DNA of 64,000 nt from Comamonas sp. SCN 65-56 (GCF_001724135.1 NZ_MEDS01000008.1:124001-188000), one strand, 5' to 3'. Positions 10,636-20,320 are shown, numbered from the stretch's first letter. Numbers and translations: made by a program. Notes: generated by a model from the letters alone, not told the origin.

Positions 10636-11610
10636 TCAATCGAATGAACCAATGCGCTTGAGGTTACCGAAATTCATCCAGACAAAAAAGGCCTTGCCGA
10701 CGATGTTCTGTTCGGGCACGAACCCCCAGTAGCGCGAATCGAGCGAATTATCGCGGTTGTCACCCATCATGAAATAGTGGCCCGCCGGCACCTTGCACAC
10801 CACGCCCTCGATGCTGTAGGTGCAGTGGTCGCGGTATCGGAATTCGCTCGCCCCCTGCACAAAGGCGGGCACATCCTTGTTCAGGATGATGTCGTGCGTG
10901 TGCAGGCCCAGTTGCTCCTGTCGCCGGGCAAAGTAGCGCATCGCATCCGCATCGAAGAATTCGGGCAAGTCCTTCAGCGGCACTTCCTTGCCGTTGATGG
11001 TCAGGCGCTTGTTCAGATAAGCCACTTCGTCACCCGGCACTCCCACCACCCGCTTGATGTAGTCCAGACTCGGCTGCGGCGGGTAGCGAAACACCATCAC
11101 GTCGCCGCGCTGTGGTGCATTGCCCTGCGTCAGGCGCGTGTTGAACACCGGTAGGCGCAGACCGTAGGTGTATTTGTTGACCAGAATCAGGTCGCCCACC
11201 ATCAAGGTCGGAATCATGGAGCCCGACGGGATCTTGAACGGCTCGAACAGAAACGAGCGCAGCAGGAACACCGCGCAAATCACCGGGAACAGCCCTGCCG
11301 TCCAGTCCAGCCACCAGGGCTGCGCCAGCAGGCGACCCTCGGCCTCTCTGGCGTTGTCATCATCCGTTTTCGCAATACCCATGCGCTCCAGCTCACTGCG
11401 ACGCTGCGCCGCCGCCTGCTGCACCGCCTGCGCCGCACGCCTGCGCTGGGGCAGGAAATAAAACCGCTCGGCCAGCCAATACAGCCCCGTCACCAGGGTC
11501 GCGAGCATGAGCAGCAAGGCGAAATTGCCTTCGATCGCGCCAAAGTACCACGCACCCAGGTAGGCGACAAAGGCCGCGAGCACAACGGCTGTGATGGCTT
11601 GCATAAACAT
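10636..11610 (-). CDS. lepB: Signal peptidase I
   Basis: A 324-residue inner-membrane protease that cleaves Sec and Tat signal peptides. Two hydrophobic segments lie near residues 3-22 and 30-47, followed by a charged cytoplasmic loop and a third hydrophobic stretch. Catalytic Ser131 is in PSGSMIPTL and the general-base Lys186 is in YIKRVVGVPGDEV. Box E is GDNRDNSLDSRYWG. I chose ATG 11610 because it overlaps the lepA stop (TGATG); ATG 11604 is also possible. The lepA-lepB order is conserved. Confidence 0.96.
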   Translation of the reverse strand: MFMQAITAVVLAAFVAYLGAWYFGAIEGNFALLLMLATLVTGLYWLAERFYFLPQRRRAAQAVQQAAAQRRSELERMGIAKTDDDNAREAEGRLLAQPWWLDWTAGLFPVICAVFLLRSFLFEPFKIPSGSMIPTLMVGDLILVNKYTYGLRLPVFNTRLTQGNAPQRGDVMVFRYPPQPSLDYIKRVVGVPGDEVAYLNKRLTINGKEVPLKDLPEFFDADAMRYFARRQEQLGLHTHDIILNKDVPAFVQGASEFRYRDHCTYSIEGVVCKVPAGHYFMMGDNRDNSLDSRYWGFVPEQNIVGKAFFVWMNFGNLKRIGSFD

Positions 11611-13418
11611 CAATCCTCTACTTGCAAGATGGCCAGGAACGCCTCTTGCGGCACCTCGACGGTGCCAATCTGCTTCATGCGTTTCTTGCCGGCCTTCTGC
11701 TTTTCCAGCAGCTTGCGCTTGCGCGTGATGTCGCCGCCATAGCACTTGGCCAGCACGTTCTTGCGCAGCGCCTTCACCGTCTCGCGCGCGATGATGTTGG
11801 CGCCGATCGCCGCCTGGATCGCCACATCAAACATCTGGCGACTGATGATCTCGCGCATCTTCGCGACCACCGCGCGGCCACGGTATTGGGCCTGGCTGCG
11901 GTGCACGATGATGGAGAGCGCATCCACTTTCTCGCCGTTGAGAAGGATGTCCACCTTGACGACGTCGGACGCGCGGTACTCCTTGAAGCTGTAGTCCATC
12001 GAGGCATAGCCGCGCGAGATGGATTTGAGCTTGTCAAAGAAGTCGAGCACGATCTCGCCCAGCGGCAGCTCGTAGGTGAGCATCACCTGGCGGCCGTGGT
12101 ACTGCATGTTCATCTGCACGCCGCGCTTCTGGTTGGCCAGCGTCATCACCGGGCCGACGTAGTCCTGCGGCATGTACAGATGCACGGTGACGATGGGTTC
12201 CCGCACCTCCTCGATGTGGCCCGGCTCGGGCATCTTGGAAGGGTTTTCCACGTGAATCAGCTCACCGTCGCCCTTGAGCACCTCATACACCACGCTCGGC
12301 GCGGTGGTGATCAGGTCCTGATCGAACTCGCGCTCCAGGCGCTCCTGCACGATCTCCATGTGCAGCAGGCCGAGAAAACCGCAGCGAAAGCCGAAACCCA
12401 GCGCTTGGCTGACCTCGGGCTCGAAATGCAGCGAGGCGTCGTTGAGCTGCAGCTTTTCCAGCGCATCGCGCAACTGGTCGTACTGGTTGGCCTCGGTCGG
12501 GTACAGCCCGGCAAACACCTGCGGCTGGATTTCCTTGAAGCCGGGCAGCGCCTGCACCGCGGGCCCGGCGTTGTTGGGCAGCTTTTTCTCCAGCGTGATG
12601 GTGTCGCCCACCTTGGCTGCCTTGAGCTCCTTGATGCCGCAGATCACGTATCCCACTTCACCGGCACGCAATTGTTCGCGCGGCAGATTGGCCGGCGTGA
12701 AGACGCCAATCTGATTGATCTCGTAGGCCGAACCAGTTGCCATCAGCTTGATGCGCTCACCTTTTTTCAGCATGCCATCCACCATGCGCACCAGCATCAC
12801 CACGCCGACGTAGCTGTCGAACCATGAGTCGATGATCATCGCGCGCGGCGGGCCATCGGCATCGCCCCTGGGCGGCGGCACCTTGGCTACCACGGCCTCC
12901 AGAATCTCGTCTATGCCCGTGCCGGTCTTGGCCGAGCAGGGAATCGCATTGGTCGCGTCGATGCCGATCACGTCCTCGATTTCGGCCTTGGCGGTGTCGG
13001 GGTCAGCCTGCGGCAGATCCATCTTGTTGAGCACCGGCAGCACTTCCACGCCCAGGTCGAGCGCGGTGTAGCAGTTGGCCACCGTCTGCGCCTCGACGCC
13101 CTGGCTCGCATCGACCACCAGCAGCGCACCCTCGCAGGCCGAAAGCGAACGGCTCACCTCATAGGAAAAGTCCACATGCCCGGGCGTGTCGATCAGGTTC
13201 AGGTTGTAGATCTGGCCGTCCTGCGCCTTGTATTGCAGCGCGGCGGTCTGCGCCTTGATGGTGATGCCGCGCTCTTTCTCGATCTCCATCGAATCGAGCA
13301 CCTGCGCCTGCATCTCGCGCTCCTGCAAACCACCGCAGCGCTGGATGATGCGGTCGGCCAGCGTCGACTTGCCGTGGTCGATGTGCGCAATGATCGAAAA
13401 ATTCCTGATGTGTTTCAT
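11610..13418 (-). CDS. lepA: Elongation factor 4 (LepA)
   Basis: A 602-residue translational GTPase related to EF-G that acts on ribosomes during stress and 30S assembly. G1 is AHIDHGKST near the N-terminus, with DTPGHVDF (G3) and NKMDLPQAD (G4). The LepA-specific C-terminal domain ends with [22 protein letters not shown] followed by the usual basic/hydrophobic tail. Length matches the family (about 600). An intrinsic terminator separates it from degP upstream, so lepA probably has its own promoter in 13494-13587 or nearby. Confidence 0.97.
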   Translation of the reverse strand: MKHIRNFSIIAHIDHGKSTLADRIIQRCGGLQEREMQAQVLDSMEIEKERGITIKAQTAALQYKAQDGQIYNLNLIDTPGHVDFSYEVSRSLSACEGALLVVDASQGVEAQTVANCYTALDLGVEVLPVLNKMDLPQADPDTAKAEIEDVIGIDATNAIPCSAKTGTGIDEILEAVVAKVPPPRGDADGPPRAMIIDSWFDSYVGVVMLVRMVDGMLKKGERIKLMATGSAYEINQIGVFTPANLPREQLRAGEVGYVICGIKELKAAKVGDTITLEKKLPNNAGPAVQALPGFKEIQPQVFAGLYPTEANQYDQLRDALEKLQLNDASLHFEPEVSQALGFGFRCGFLGLLHMEIVQERLEREFDQDLITTAPSVVYEVLKGDGELIHVENPSKMPEPGHIEEVREPIVTVHLYMPQDYVGPVMTLANQKRGVQMNMQYHGRQVMLTYELPLGEIVLDFFDKLKSISRGYASMDYSFKEYRASDVVKVDILLNGEKVDALSIIVHRSQAQYRGRAVVAKMREIISRQMFDVAIQAAIGANIIARETVKALRKNVLAKCYGGDITRKRKLLEKQKAGKKRMKQIGTVEVPQEAFLAILQVED

Positions 13419-13462
13419 CCGACAACCGTATTCATGCGGTTCAGCCTTGCGCCCGACCCATG

Positions 13463-13493
13463 AAAAAGGGCGCGTCAGCGATGCGACGCGCCC
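13463..13493 (-). terminator. Rho-independent terminator downstream of degP
   Basis: On the minus strand a perfect nine-base-pair stem GGGCGCGTC/GACGCGCCC (13485-13493 with 13468-13476) and an eight-base loop are followed by five T residues (13467-13463). It lies 95 bp after the degP stop and before lepA. Confidence 0.85.
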
Positions 13494-13587
13494 CGGATCA
13501 ACTCGCTTGCAAGCGTAGGGGAGCCATTGTAGCGACGCGCTGGCGACCGATGGCCGCCATCCAGGTCGATTTTACCGGGCAGAACAC

Positions 13588-15078
13588 TCAACGTTCCGGG
13601 CGAATCAGGGTGTATTGCGCCCAATCGCCGCGGCGGAACATCACGCTCAGCGGCTTCTTCCCGTCGGCCTTGGCAAGCAGTCCTTCAAACTCGCTGACCG
13701 AGCCGATATCGGTATTGGACAGCGCAAAGATCACGTCGCCGGCCTTCAGGCCCGCACGTGCCGCAGGGCCATCCGAGCTCACAACCTTGACGCCGCCCTT
13801 GATGCGCAACTCCTTGGCTTCATCCGCTGGCAACGCATGCACCACTAGACCCCAGCGCTGTGCCATCTTGGACGGCTTGTCGGCGTGCGACTGGCTGTCA
13901 TCGTCTTTGGCAGCCACTTTCTCGTTCGGCTGCACCTCGGCAATCGTGATGGACAGGTCGCGCGAACTGCCACGGTGCCATACCGTGACCGTGGTCTTGG
14001 TGCCAGGCTTGGTGTTGCCGACCATGCGCGGAAGGTCGGAGAATTTCTCAACCGCCTTGCCGTCGTATTGCGTGATCACGTCACCGGCCTCGATACCGGC
14101 CTTCTGCGCGGGCGAGCCCACTTCCACCCCGCGCACCAAGGCACCCTGCGGCTTGGCAAGGCCCATGGAGTCGGCAATGTCTTTGGTCACCGGCTCGATC
14201 TGCACCCCGATGCGACCGCGGCTGACCCGTCCGGATGTGCGCAACTGGTCGCTCACGCGCATCGCCTCATCGACGGGAATGGCGAACGAGATCCCCATGA
14301 AACCACCCGAACGCGAATAAATCTGGCTGTTGATGCCTACCACCTCGCCGCGCATGTTGATCAGAGGCCCTCCGGAATTGCCGGGATTGATCGCGACATC
14401 GGTCTGGATGAACGGCAGGTAGTCGCCCGTGTCACGCTGCTTGGCGCTGACGATGCCGGCAGTGACGGTGTTGTCGAGACCGAACGGCGAGCCAATGGCC
14501 ATGACCCATTCGCCCACCTTCAGCCGCGAAACGTCGCCGATCTTGACGGCAGGCAGGCCCGTGGCATCGATCTTCACCACGGCGATGTCGGAGCGCTTGT
14601 CGGCGCCGATGATCTTCGCCTTGAACTCGCGCTTGTCGGTCAGCGTCACCATCACCTCATCGGCGCCATCGACGACATGGGCGTTGGTCATCACATAGCC
14701 GTCCGCGGTCAGGATGAAGCCTGAGCCCACGCCGCGCGGCTGCTCCTGCGGTGAGCCGCCGGGGCGCTGGCCACGCCGGCGCGGCATGTTGGGGACGGGG
14801 ATGCCGAAACGCCGGAAGAATTCCAGCATGTCCTCATCCGGTCCGTCAGCAGCGTTGTCGGGATCGACCTTCTCCAGCGTGCGGATGTTCACCACCGAAG
14901 GGCCGACCAGATCCACCAGCTCGGTGAAATCGGGCAGCCCGCGCACCACGGGGGCCGATTGCGCCTGCGCCTGCGTGGGCACCAGCACCGTTGCTGCTGC
15001 GGCCGCGAGCGCAAGTGCGCCCGCCAACGCCACCGACAGTACGCCATCCTTCGCCTTCATGCACCACTTCATTGCCAT
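13588..15078 (-). CDS. degP: Periplasmic serine endoprotease DegP/MucD
   Basis: A 496-residue Do-like protease for envelope quality control. A signal peptide covers about residues 8-40 (basic KAK, long Ala/Leu core, QAQAQS cleavage area). The catalytic triad is His134 (TNAHVV), Asp164 (SDIAVVKID) and Ser235 (GNSGGPL). Two PDZ domains follow, at about 275-370 and 400-490. ATGs at 15078 and 15072 are both plausible; the second has AGGA at better spacing. It follows rpoE and rseA, so it is very likely part of the sigma-E regulon. An intrinsic terminator follows it. Confidence 0.95.
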   Translation of the reverse strand: MAMKWCMKAKDGVLSVALAGALALAAAAATVLVPTQAQAQSAPVVRGLPDFTELVDLVGPSVVNIRTLEKVDPDNAADGPDEDMLEFFRRFGIPVPNMPRRRGQRPGGSPQEQPRGVGSGFILTADGYVMTNAHVVDGADEVMVTLTDKREFKAKIIGADKRSDIAVVKIDATGLPAVKIGDVSRLKVGEWVMAIGSPFGLDNTVTAGIVSAKQRDTGDYLPFIQTDVAINPGNSGGPLINMRGEVVGINSQIYSRSGGFMGISFAIPVDEAMRVSDQLRTSGRVSRGRIGVQIEPVTKDIADSMGLAKPQGALVRGVEVGSPAQKAGIEAGDVITQYDGKAVEKFSDLPRMVGNTKPGTKTTVTVWHRGSSRDLSITIAEVQPNEKVAAKDDDSQSHADKPSKMAQRWGLVVHALPADEAKELRIKGGVKVVSSDGPAARAGLKAGDVIFALSNTDIGSVSEFEGLLAKADGKKPLSVMFRRGDWAQYTLIRPER

Positions 15079-15103
15079 CCTCGCTCTCTCCGATATTCAA
15101 TAA

Positions 15104-15132
15104 CAAGAGCCGCCCCTCCAGGGCGGCCCTTG
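15104..15132 (-). terminator. Strong hairpin between rseA and degP
   Basis: CAAG(A)GCCGCCC (from 15104) pairs with GGGCGGCCCTTG (to 15132), giving twelve pairs with one mismatch. On the minus strand it is followed by TCTTGTTATT, a poor U-tract. It could be a weak terminator or an RNA-processing/stability element that separates rseA from degP expression. Confidence 0.5.
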
Positions 15133-15157
15133 TGCAGCCTCGATGCGCCCGGCACGC

Positions 15158-15760
15158 TCAGCGTCGGGATTGGCCCTGCAAGCCGACATTGCGCAAAAAA
15201 GGCTCGCGCTGCTGCACGCTCATGCCGCCGTAGCGCCCCGATTGACGCATCAGCTCATCGAGCTGCGGATCACGGATCACGCCCTGCGGGTTCACCACCA
15301 ACCGCACCGGGGTCGTCGCCGTGCCCGATGGCACCACGTTGCTTGCCAATTGCATGCCTGCCACCGATGGCGTACCCAGATTGGAATACGCCGTCCAGCC
15401 CAGCGCGACGGCCGCCGTCAGCGACGCGAAACCCGCTGCGAGCTTCCAGTGCCGCACCGAGCCGTTGGCGGCTTCCGTCGCATGCGCCTGAACATTCACC
15501 ACGGGCTCTGCATCAGCAGCCAAGACCACGGAGGGGCGCTCCTGGGCAATCCGCGCGCGCAGCCCCTCCAGCATGGAAACATCCAGCGCAGGCATGGCGT
15601 CCACGCCACGCATCACATCGCCGATCACGTGATAGGTCTGCCACGATGCCCTGCCTTCATCGGTGCGCGCATAGGCCAGCGCCTGTGGGCACTCATGGCC
15701 GGGCAGTTCACCGTCGGCCAGCGCCGACAGGCATTCACGCATTGATACTTCATCGTTCAT
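15158..15760 (-). CDS. rseA: Anti-sigma-E factor RseA
   Basis: A 200-residue inner-membrane anti-sigma factor. The N-terminal cytoplasmic domain begins MNDEVSMRECLSALADGEL, the typical RseA motif that binds sigma-E. A single membrane segment lies near residues 107-126 (LAAGFASLTAAVALGWTAY), and the rest is periplasmic, where DegS-type proteolysis would start release. It lies 33 bp after rpoE. No rseB follows; degP comes next after 79 bp. Confidence 0.88.
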   Translation of the reverse strand: MNDEVSMRECLSALADGELPGHECPQALAYARTDEGRASWQTYHVIGDVMRGVDAMPALDVSMLEGLRARIAQERPSVVLAADAEPVVNVQAHATEAANGSVRHWKLAAGFASLTAAVALGWTAYSNLGTPSVAGMQLASNVVPSGTATTPVRLVVNPQGVIRDPQLDELMRQSGRYGGMSVQQREPFLRNVGLQGQSRR

Positions 15761-15793
15761 GGTGTCATTCCCATTGAGCCAGCTTCACCACCA

Positions 15794-16426
15794 TCACCAG
15801 CGCTTGCCCGACTGGCGCTCCAGCAAGGGCTTGACCTTGGCCGAAATCGCCTCGCGCGCACGGAAAATCCGCGAACGCACCGTACCTATGGGACAAGCCA
15901 TCACCTGCGCGATCTCCTCATAGCTCAAGCCTTCGATCTCGCGCAAGGTCACCGCCTGACGCAACTCCGCCGGAAGCGCCTCAAGCGCCAGATTGACGGC
16001 TTGCGCCACTTCCTGGGCTGCAAGCACGGTTTCAGGCGTTTCGTCGGTGGTTAGTTCACGGGTCAGCACAGAAGTTTCATCATCGTCCTCTGCGGCCCCG
16101 CGCAAGGCGCTTTCCGTGATCAAAGGGTCGCGCTTGAGGTCCATGAGCGACTTTTTCGCCGTGTTGACTGCAATCCGATAGAGCCAGGTATAGAACTGCG
16201 CATCACCACGGAACTGATGCAGGGCGCGGTACGCGCGTAGAAACGTCTCCTGTGCAATATCCTGCACCAGATCCACATCACGCACCATGCGTCCGATCAG
16301 GCGTTCGATGCGCCGCTGGTACTTGATCACCAGCAGCTCATAGGCATGCTGGTCGCCCGCGACCGTGCGCTCCACCAGTTGCAGGTCGCTGTTGGGCGGG
16401 TCGCCGGGCTCCTGTCCGGGGTTCAT
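15794..16426 (-). CDS. rpoE: RNA polymerase sigma-E factor RpoE
   Basis: A 210-residue ECF sigma factor. Region 2 contains YQRRIERLIGRMVRDVDLVQDIAQETFLRAYRAL with the core-binding and -10 recognition helices. Region 4 contains LREIEGLSYEEIAQVMACPIGTVRSRIFRAREAI, the -35 binding helix-turn-helix. It directs envelope-stress transcription and is held by RseA encoded immediately downstream. The ATG overlaps the stop of the upstream YgfX-like gene by four bases, so the two are probably co-translated. Autoregulation is likely from the family, but I did not find a convincing sigma-E promoter. Confidence 0.96.
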   Translation of the reverse strand: MNPGQEPGDPPNSDLQLVERTVAGDQHAYELLVIKYQRRIERLIGRMVRDVDLVQDIAQETFLRAYRALHQFRGDAQFYTWLYRIAVNTAKKSLMDLKRDPLITESALRGAAEDDDETSVLTRELTTDETPETVLAAQEVAQAVNLALEALPAELRQAVTLREIEGLSYEEIAQVMACPIGTVRSRIFRAREAISAKVKPLLERQSGKRW

Positions 16427-16878
16427 GCTCTACCCCTCGCGGCACGATCGGCCGCCAGGGCGCGGCGCAAGCTGGGCCAGCGCTGCGGCAGCAGGCCCTG
16501 CTCAAGCCACAACCATTCACTGGCACCGCCTTGCCGCTCTACACGCAGCAACAGGCTGGACTGAAGGTCCAGGCACACCCGGGGCGACAGGCAATGCTCC
16601 CGCGCCCGCCCTCCCGCCGTGATCCACCAGCCGTCACTGCCACCCCAGGCAAATGCACCGCTGCCGGTGCCACGCCACCAAGTCAGTGCGAGCACGGCGC
16701 TGACCAGCCAGGTTCCCAAACCAAGGATCCAGGGGCCGGGGCGCACCGGCTGAGCGGCGAGCCAGAGCAGCAGCACCCCCAGACCCAGCAACGCTACAGC
16801 CAGTGCTGCGCGCGCGAGCACCCGGGGTCTGGAAAAAGGATAGCTGACTGCAGGTGGCAGGTATGCGGTATCGCGCAT
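16423..16878 (-). CDS. Small membrane protein, YgfX-like
   Basis: A 151-residue protein with two adjacent hydrophobic segments (about 24-44 and 50-67) separated by a short loop (RPGP), then a C-terminal soluble part rich in Trp and Arg (SDGWWITAGG, LLRVERQGGASEWLWLEQGLLPQRW). This layout matches the YgfX/CptA group of small inner-membrane proteins. The assignment rests on topology and pattern, not on a decisive motif. It overlaps rpoE by four bases and is probably the first gene of the rpoE-rseA-degP transcript. Confidence 0.6.
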   Translation of the reverse strand: MRDTAYLPPAVSYPFSRPRVLARAALAVALLGLGVLLLWLAAQPVRPGPWILGLGTWLVSAVLALTWWRGTGSGAFAWGGSDGWWITAGGRAREHCLSPRVCLDLQSSLLLRVERQGGASEWLWLEQGLLPQRWPSLRRALAADRAARGRA

Positions 16879-16926
16879 CTGGAATCGCTTGGGCAGCCCT
16901 GTCCGGCTCCCTAACCGGCGCTCGTG

Positions 16927-18171
16927 TCACACACGCCGGAACACCAGCGTGCCATTGGTCCCGCCAAAGCCGAAGTTGTTCTTGACGGCGATCCTGAGCG
17001 CCATGTCACGCGCCGTGTTGGCACAGTAATCCAGGTCGCACTCCGGGTCCTGATGGGCCAGATTGATCGTCGGCGGCACCTTCTGTTCGCGCAGCGCCAG
17101 CACGGTGAACACGCTTTCGATGCCACCCGCGCCACCCAGCAGGTGGCCCGTCATGGATTTGGTGGAGCTCACGACCACCTTGCGCGCCGCATCGCCCAGC
17201 GCCGCCTTGATGGCGTTGGTTTCATTGATGTCACCCAACGGCGTGGAGGTGCCGTGCGCGTTCAGATAGTCAACCTCGTCGGCGTTGACACCGGCATTGC
17301 GCAAGGCCGCGACCATCGCCCGGCGCGGGCCGTCCATGTTGGGCGCCGTCATGTGGCCGGCGTCGGCGCTCATGCCATAGCCGGACAGCTCGGCGTAAAT
17401 CCTTGCGCCGCGCGCCTTGGCGTGCTCGTACTCCTCGAGCACCATGACGCCGGCGCCCTCGCCGAGCACAAAACCATCGCGGTCCTTGTCCCAGGGGCGC
17501 GAGGCCGCCTGCGGATCGTCGTTGCGCGTGGACAGTGCCCGCATGGCCGCAAAGCCGCCTACGCCGAGCGGCGAGACGGTGGCCTCGGTACCGCCGGCGA
17601 CGATCACATCGGCATCACCGTATTCGATCTTGCGCGCCGCCTCGCCGATGCAGTGCAGGCCCGTCGTGCAGGCCGTCACCACCGACAAATTGGGGCCCTT
17701 GAAGCCAAAACGCATGGACACATGCCCCGCCACCATATTGATGATGGATGCCGGCACAAAAAACGGCGTGATGCGCCGGGGGCCGCGGCTGGCGAGTTCG
17801 GCATGGGTGTCTTCGATCAGCGGCAGGCCGCCGATGCCCGAGCCCACGATGCAGCCTATGCGCTCGGCCAGTTCCTCGCCGAGCGCTTCGCCCGTCGGCA
17901 GCCCCGCATCAAGCACGGCCTCGTCGGCTGCGGCGACACCGTAATGGATGAAGGTATCCATCGTGCGCGCTTCCTTGGGCGTCATGTAGGCGTTGAGATC
18001 GAAACCCTTGACTTCGCCCGCGATGCGGCAGGAAAACGCCGAAGCGTCAAACCGGGTGATGGGACCAATGCCGGAGCGGCCGGCAAGGATGTTGGCCCAG
18101 GCCTCACGCACCGTGTTCCCCACGGGAGTGACACAGCCCAGACCAGTCACGACGACGCGACGTCGGCTCAT
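16927..18171 (-). CDS. fabF: 3-oxoacyl-[ACP] synthase II FabF
   Basis: A 414-residue condensing enzyme that elongates acyl-ACP with malonyl-ACP. The active-site Cys168 is in VVTACTTGLHCIG, and the catalytic histidines are in NAHGTSTPLGD and KSMTGHLLGGAG. The N-terminus MSRRRVVVTGLGCVTPVG is standard and fixes the start at ATG 18171; the upstream in-frame sequence is intergenic. It lies downstream of acpP in the fab cluster, separated by 65 bp that carry a hairpin. Confidence 0.97.
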   Translation of the reverse strand: MSRRRVVVTGLGCVTPVGNTVREAWANILAGRSGIGPITRFDASAFSCRIAGEVKGFDLNAYMTPKEARTMDTFIHYGVAAADEAVLDAGLPTGEALGEELAERIGCIVGSGIGGLPLIEDTHAELASRGPRRITPFFVPASIINMVAGHVSMRFGFKGPNLSVVTACTTGLHCIGEAARKIEYGDADVIVAGGTEATVSPLGVGGFAAMRALSTRNDDPQAASRPWDKDRDGFVLGEGAGVMVLEEYEHAKARGARIYAELSGYGMSADAGHMTAPNMDGPRRAMVAALRNAGVNADEVDYLNAHGTSTPLGDINETNAIKAALGDAARKVVVSSTKSMTGHLLGGAGGIESVFTVLALREQKVPPTINLAHQDPECDLDYCANTARDMALRIAVKNNFGFGGTNGTLVFRRV

Positions 18172-18193
18172 GCGTTCAGCTTTCCAAAGTTGC

Positions 18194-18226
18194 GCCGCAG
18201 GGTCCCCGCCAGTTGCGGGGTGCGGC
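18194..18226 (-). other. Intercistronic hairpin between acpP and fabF
   Basis: CCCCGC/GCGGGG (18204-18209 with 18215-18220) closed by a five-base loop, and an outer GCCGCA/TGCGGC pair with a four-base bulge. There is no real U-tract. It probably protects or attenuates the abundant acpP transcript relative to fabF. Confidence 0.4.
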
Positions 18227-18236
18227 AAAGCGGCGT

Positions 18237-18515
<279 letters not shown>

Positions 18516-18567
18516 CTAGCTGCAAGGGGTAACGCACCCAAAGGCACGGCAGCCAAGTCGCCGCGCA

Positions 18568-19308
18568 TTACATGTGCATGCCGCCGTTGACGTGCAATTC
18601 CTGCCCGGTGACATAGCCCGCGCCATCGCTGGCGAGGTAAGCCACGGCCTGCGCGATGTCCTCGGGACGGCCCAGCGCACCCAACGGAATCTGCGTCAGC
18701 AGCGCCTGCTTCTGCTCCTGCGGCAGACTGGCCGTCATGTCGGTGGCAATGAATCCCGGCGCCACGCAATTGACGGTGATGCCGCGGCTGGCCAGTTCAC
18801 GCGCCAGTGCGCGGGTCATGCCGGCCACGCCGGCCTTGGCAGCTGCGTAATTGGCCTGCCCCGGGTTGCCCGAGGCGCCCACCACGCTGGTGATGCTCAC
18901 GATGCGCCCGAAGCGCTGCTTCATCATGGGGCGAATCACCGCGCGGCTGACGCGAAATACCGCCTTGAGATTGGTATCGATGACCGCATCCCATTCATCA
19001 TCCTTCATGCGCATCGCAAGCTGATCGCGCGTGATGCCGGCGTTGTTCACCAGCACATGCAGGCCGCCATGCTCCTTGACGATGGCATCCACCAGCGCCA
19101 GCACGGCCGCGCCATCGGTCACATCCAGCGACACGCCCTTGCCGCCCTGCGGCGCCAGCGCCGCGCTGATGCGCGCCGCGCCGTCCGCCGTGGTGGCGGT
19201 GCCGATCACGGTGCAGCCACGCGCCGCCAACTCGGCTGCGACAGCGGCGCCAATGCCGCGGGTGGCGCCCGTCACCAGCGCAATACGGTTGGCATCGGGT
19301 GCGTTCAT
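18568..19308 (-). CDS. fabG: 3-oxoacyl-[ACP] reductase FabG
   Basis: A 246-residue short-chain dehydrogenase that reduces 3-ketoacyl-ACP with NADPH. The cofactor motif GATRGIG is at residues 14-20, NNAG at 88-91, and catalytic Ser141, Tyr154 and Lys158 (YAAAK) are all present. The start overlaps the fabD stop by four bases. Confidence 0.97.
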   Translation of the reverse strand: MNAPDANRIALVTGATRGIGAAVAAELAARGCTVIGTATTADGAARISAALAPQGGKGVSLDVTDGAAVLALVDAIVKEHGGLHVLVNNAGITRDQLAMRMKDDEWDAVIDTNLKAVFRVSRAVIRPMMKQRFGRIVSITSVVGASGNPGQANYAAAKAGVAGMTRALARELASRGITVNCVAPGFIATDMTASLPQEQKQALLTQIPLGALGRPEDIAQAVAYLASDGAGYVTGQELHVNGGMHM

Positions 19309-20258
19309 GCGAGCATCTCCTTGATTTCAGCCAGCGACGCCGGATCCTGCAAACAGGCGCTGGCCAAGGTCGCATCAATGCGCTTGACCATGCCGGAAAG
19401 CACCTTGCCCGGGCCGCACTCCACCACATGCGTCATGCCACGGGCCTTGATGGCCTGCACCGTTTCCACCCAGCGCACCGGGCCGAAGGCCTGGCGGTAG
19501 AGCGCATCGCGGATGGCGCCGGCGTCCTGCTGCACCAGCACATCGACGTTGTTGATCACGGGAATCTGCGGCGGCGCCAGATCAAGCTGCTCCAACGCCG
19601 CCTTGAGCTTTTCCGCCGCCGGCTTCATCAGACTGGAGTGAAACGGCGCCGAAACCGGCAGCGGCAGCGCCCGCTTGGCCCCTGCCGCCTTGAGCACCTC
19701 GCAGCCCTTGGCCACGCCGGCAACCGTACCGGCAATCACCGTCTGCGCCGGATCGTTGAAATTCACCGCCTCGACCACCTCGGCGGAACCGGCGCCAAAG
19801 CTCTCGCTGGCTTGCGCGCAGCCGGCCATCACCTGCCCTGCGGGCAGGCCGAGAATGGCGGCCATCGCACCGGTGCCCACCGGCACCGCGTCCTGCATCG
19901 CCTGGGCCCGCAGGCGCACCAGCGGCGCAGCTTGCGCCAGGGTGAGCACCCCGGCCGCCACCAGTGCGGAGTATTCACCCAATGAATGCCCGGCCAGCAC
20001 CAGCGGCAGCGCGCCACCCTCGGCGCGCCAGACGCGCCAGGCCGCCACGCCTGCCACCAGCATCACCGGCTGGGTGTTGGTGGTGAGCGCCAAGGCTTCC
20101 TTGGGGCCAGCGTGGATCAGCGCCGCGACGTCCTCGTGCAGCGCATCGGAGGCCTCGGCCAATGCCTGCGCCACCACGGGATGATCGCCCCACGAATCGA
20201 GCATGCCAACCGACTGCGAGCCCTGGCCCGGAAAGACAAATGCAAAAGGAGATGGCAT
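19305..20258 (-). CDS. fabD: Malonyl-CoA:ACP transacylase FabD
   Basis: A 317-residue transacylase that loads malonyl groups onto ACP. PGQGSQ lies at residues 10-15, the nucleophile Ser92 is in GHSLGEYSA, and the catalytic His is in the APFHSSLM region. I chose ATG 20258 (MPSPFAFVFPGQGSQ); a TTG at 20270 is in frame. No Shine-Dalgarno is visible: the A/T-rich leader is largely made of dispersed-repeat copy 2 (20271-20320), which separates fabD from fabH. Confidence 0.97.
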   Translation of the reverse strand: MPSPFAFVFPGQGSQSVGMLDSWGDHPVVAQALAEASDALHEDVAALIHAGPKEALALTTNTQPVMLVAGVAAWRVWRAEGGALPLVLAGHSLGEYSALVAAGVLTLAQAAPLVRLRAQAMQDAVPVGTGAMAAILGLPAGQVMAGCAQASESFGAGSAEVVEAVNFNDPAQTVIAGTVAGVAKGCEVLKAAGAKRALPLPVSAPFHSSLMKPAAEKLKAALEQLDLAPPQIPVINNVDVLVQQDAGAIRDALYRQAFGPVRWVETVQAIKARGMTHVVECGPGKVLSGMVKRIDATLASACLQDPASLAEIKEMLA

Positions 20259-20270
20259 CGAAAATATCAA

Positions 20271-20320
20271 TCAAATCGGCCGCTAGCGCCCTTTGAATGG
20301 GCGCTAATAGCTACATTTTT
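20271..20320 (-). repeat. Dispersed palindromic repeat, copy 2
   Basis: Inverse orientation relative to copy 1. Stem TAGCGCCC (20284-20291) pairs with GGGCGCTA (20299-20306) with a seven-base loop; the outer AGCTA and GGCCGATTT arms are conserved. The outer TAG of the element is the stop codon of fabH (20311-20313). The stem shows compensatory change from the copy 1 stem. Confidence 0.8.
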
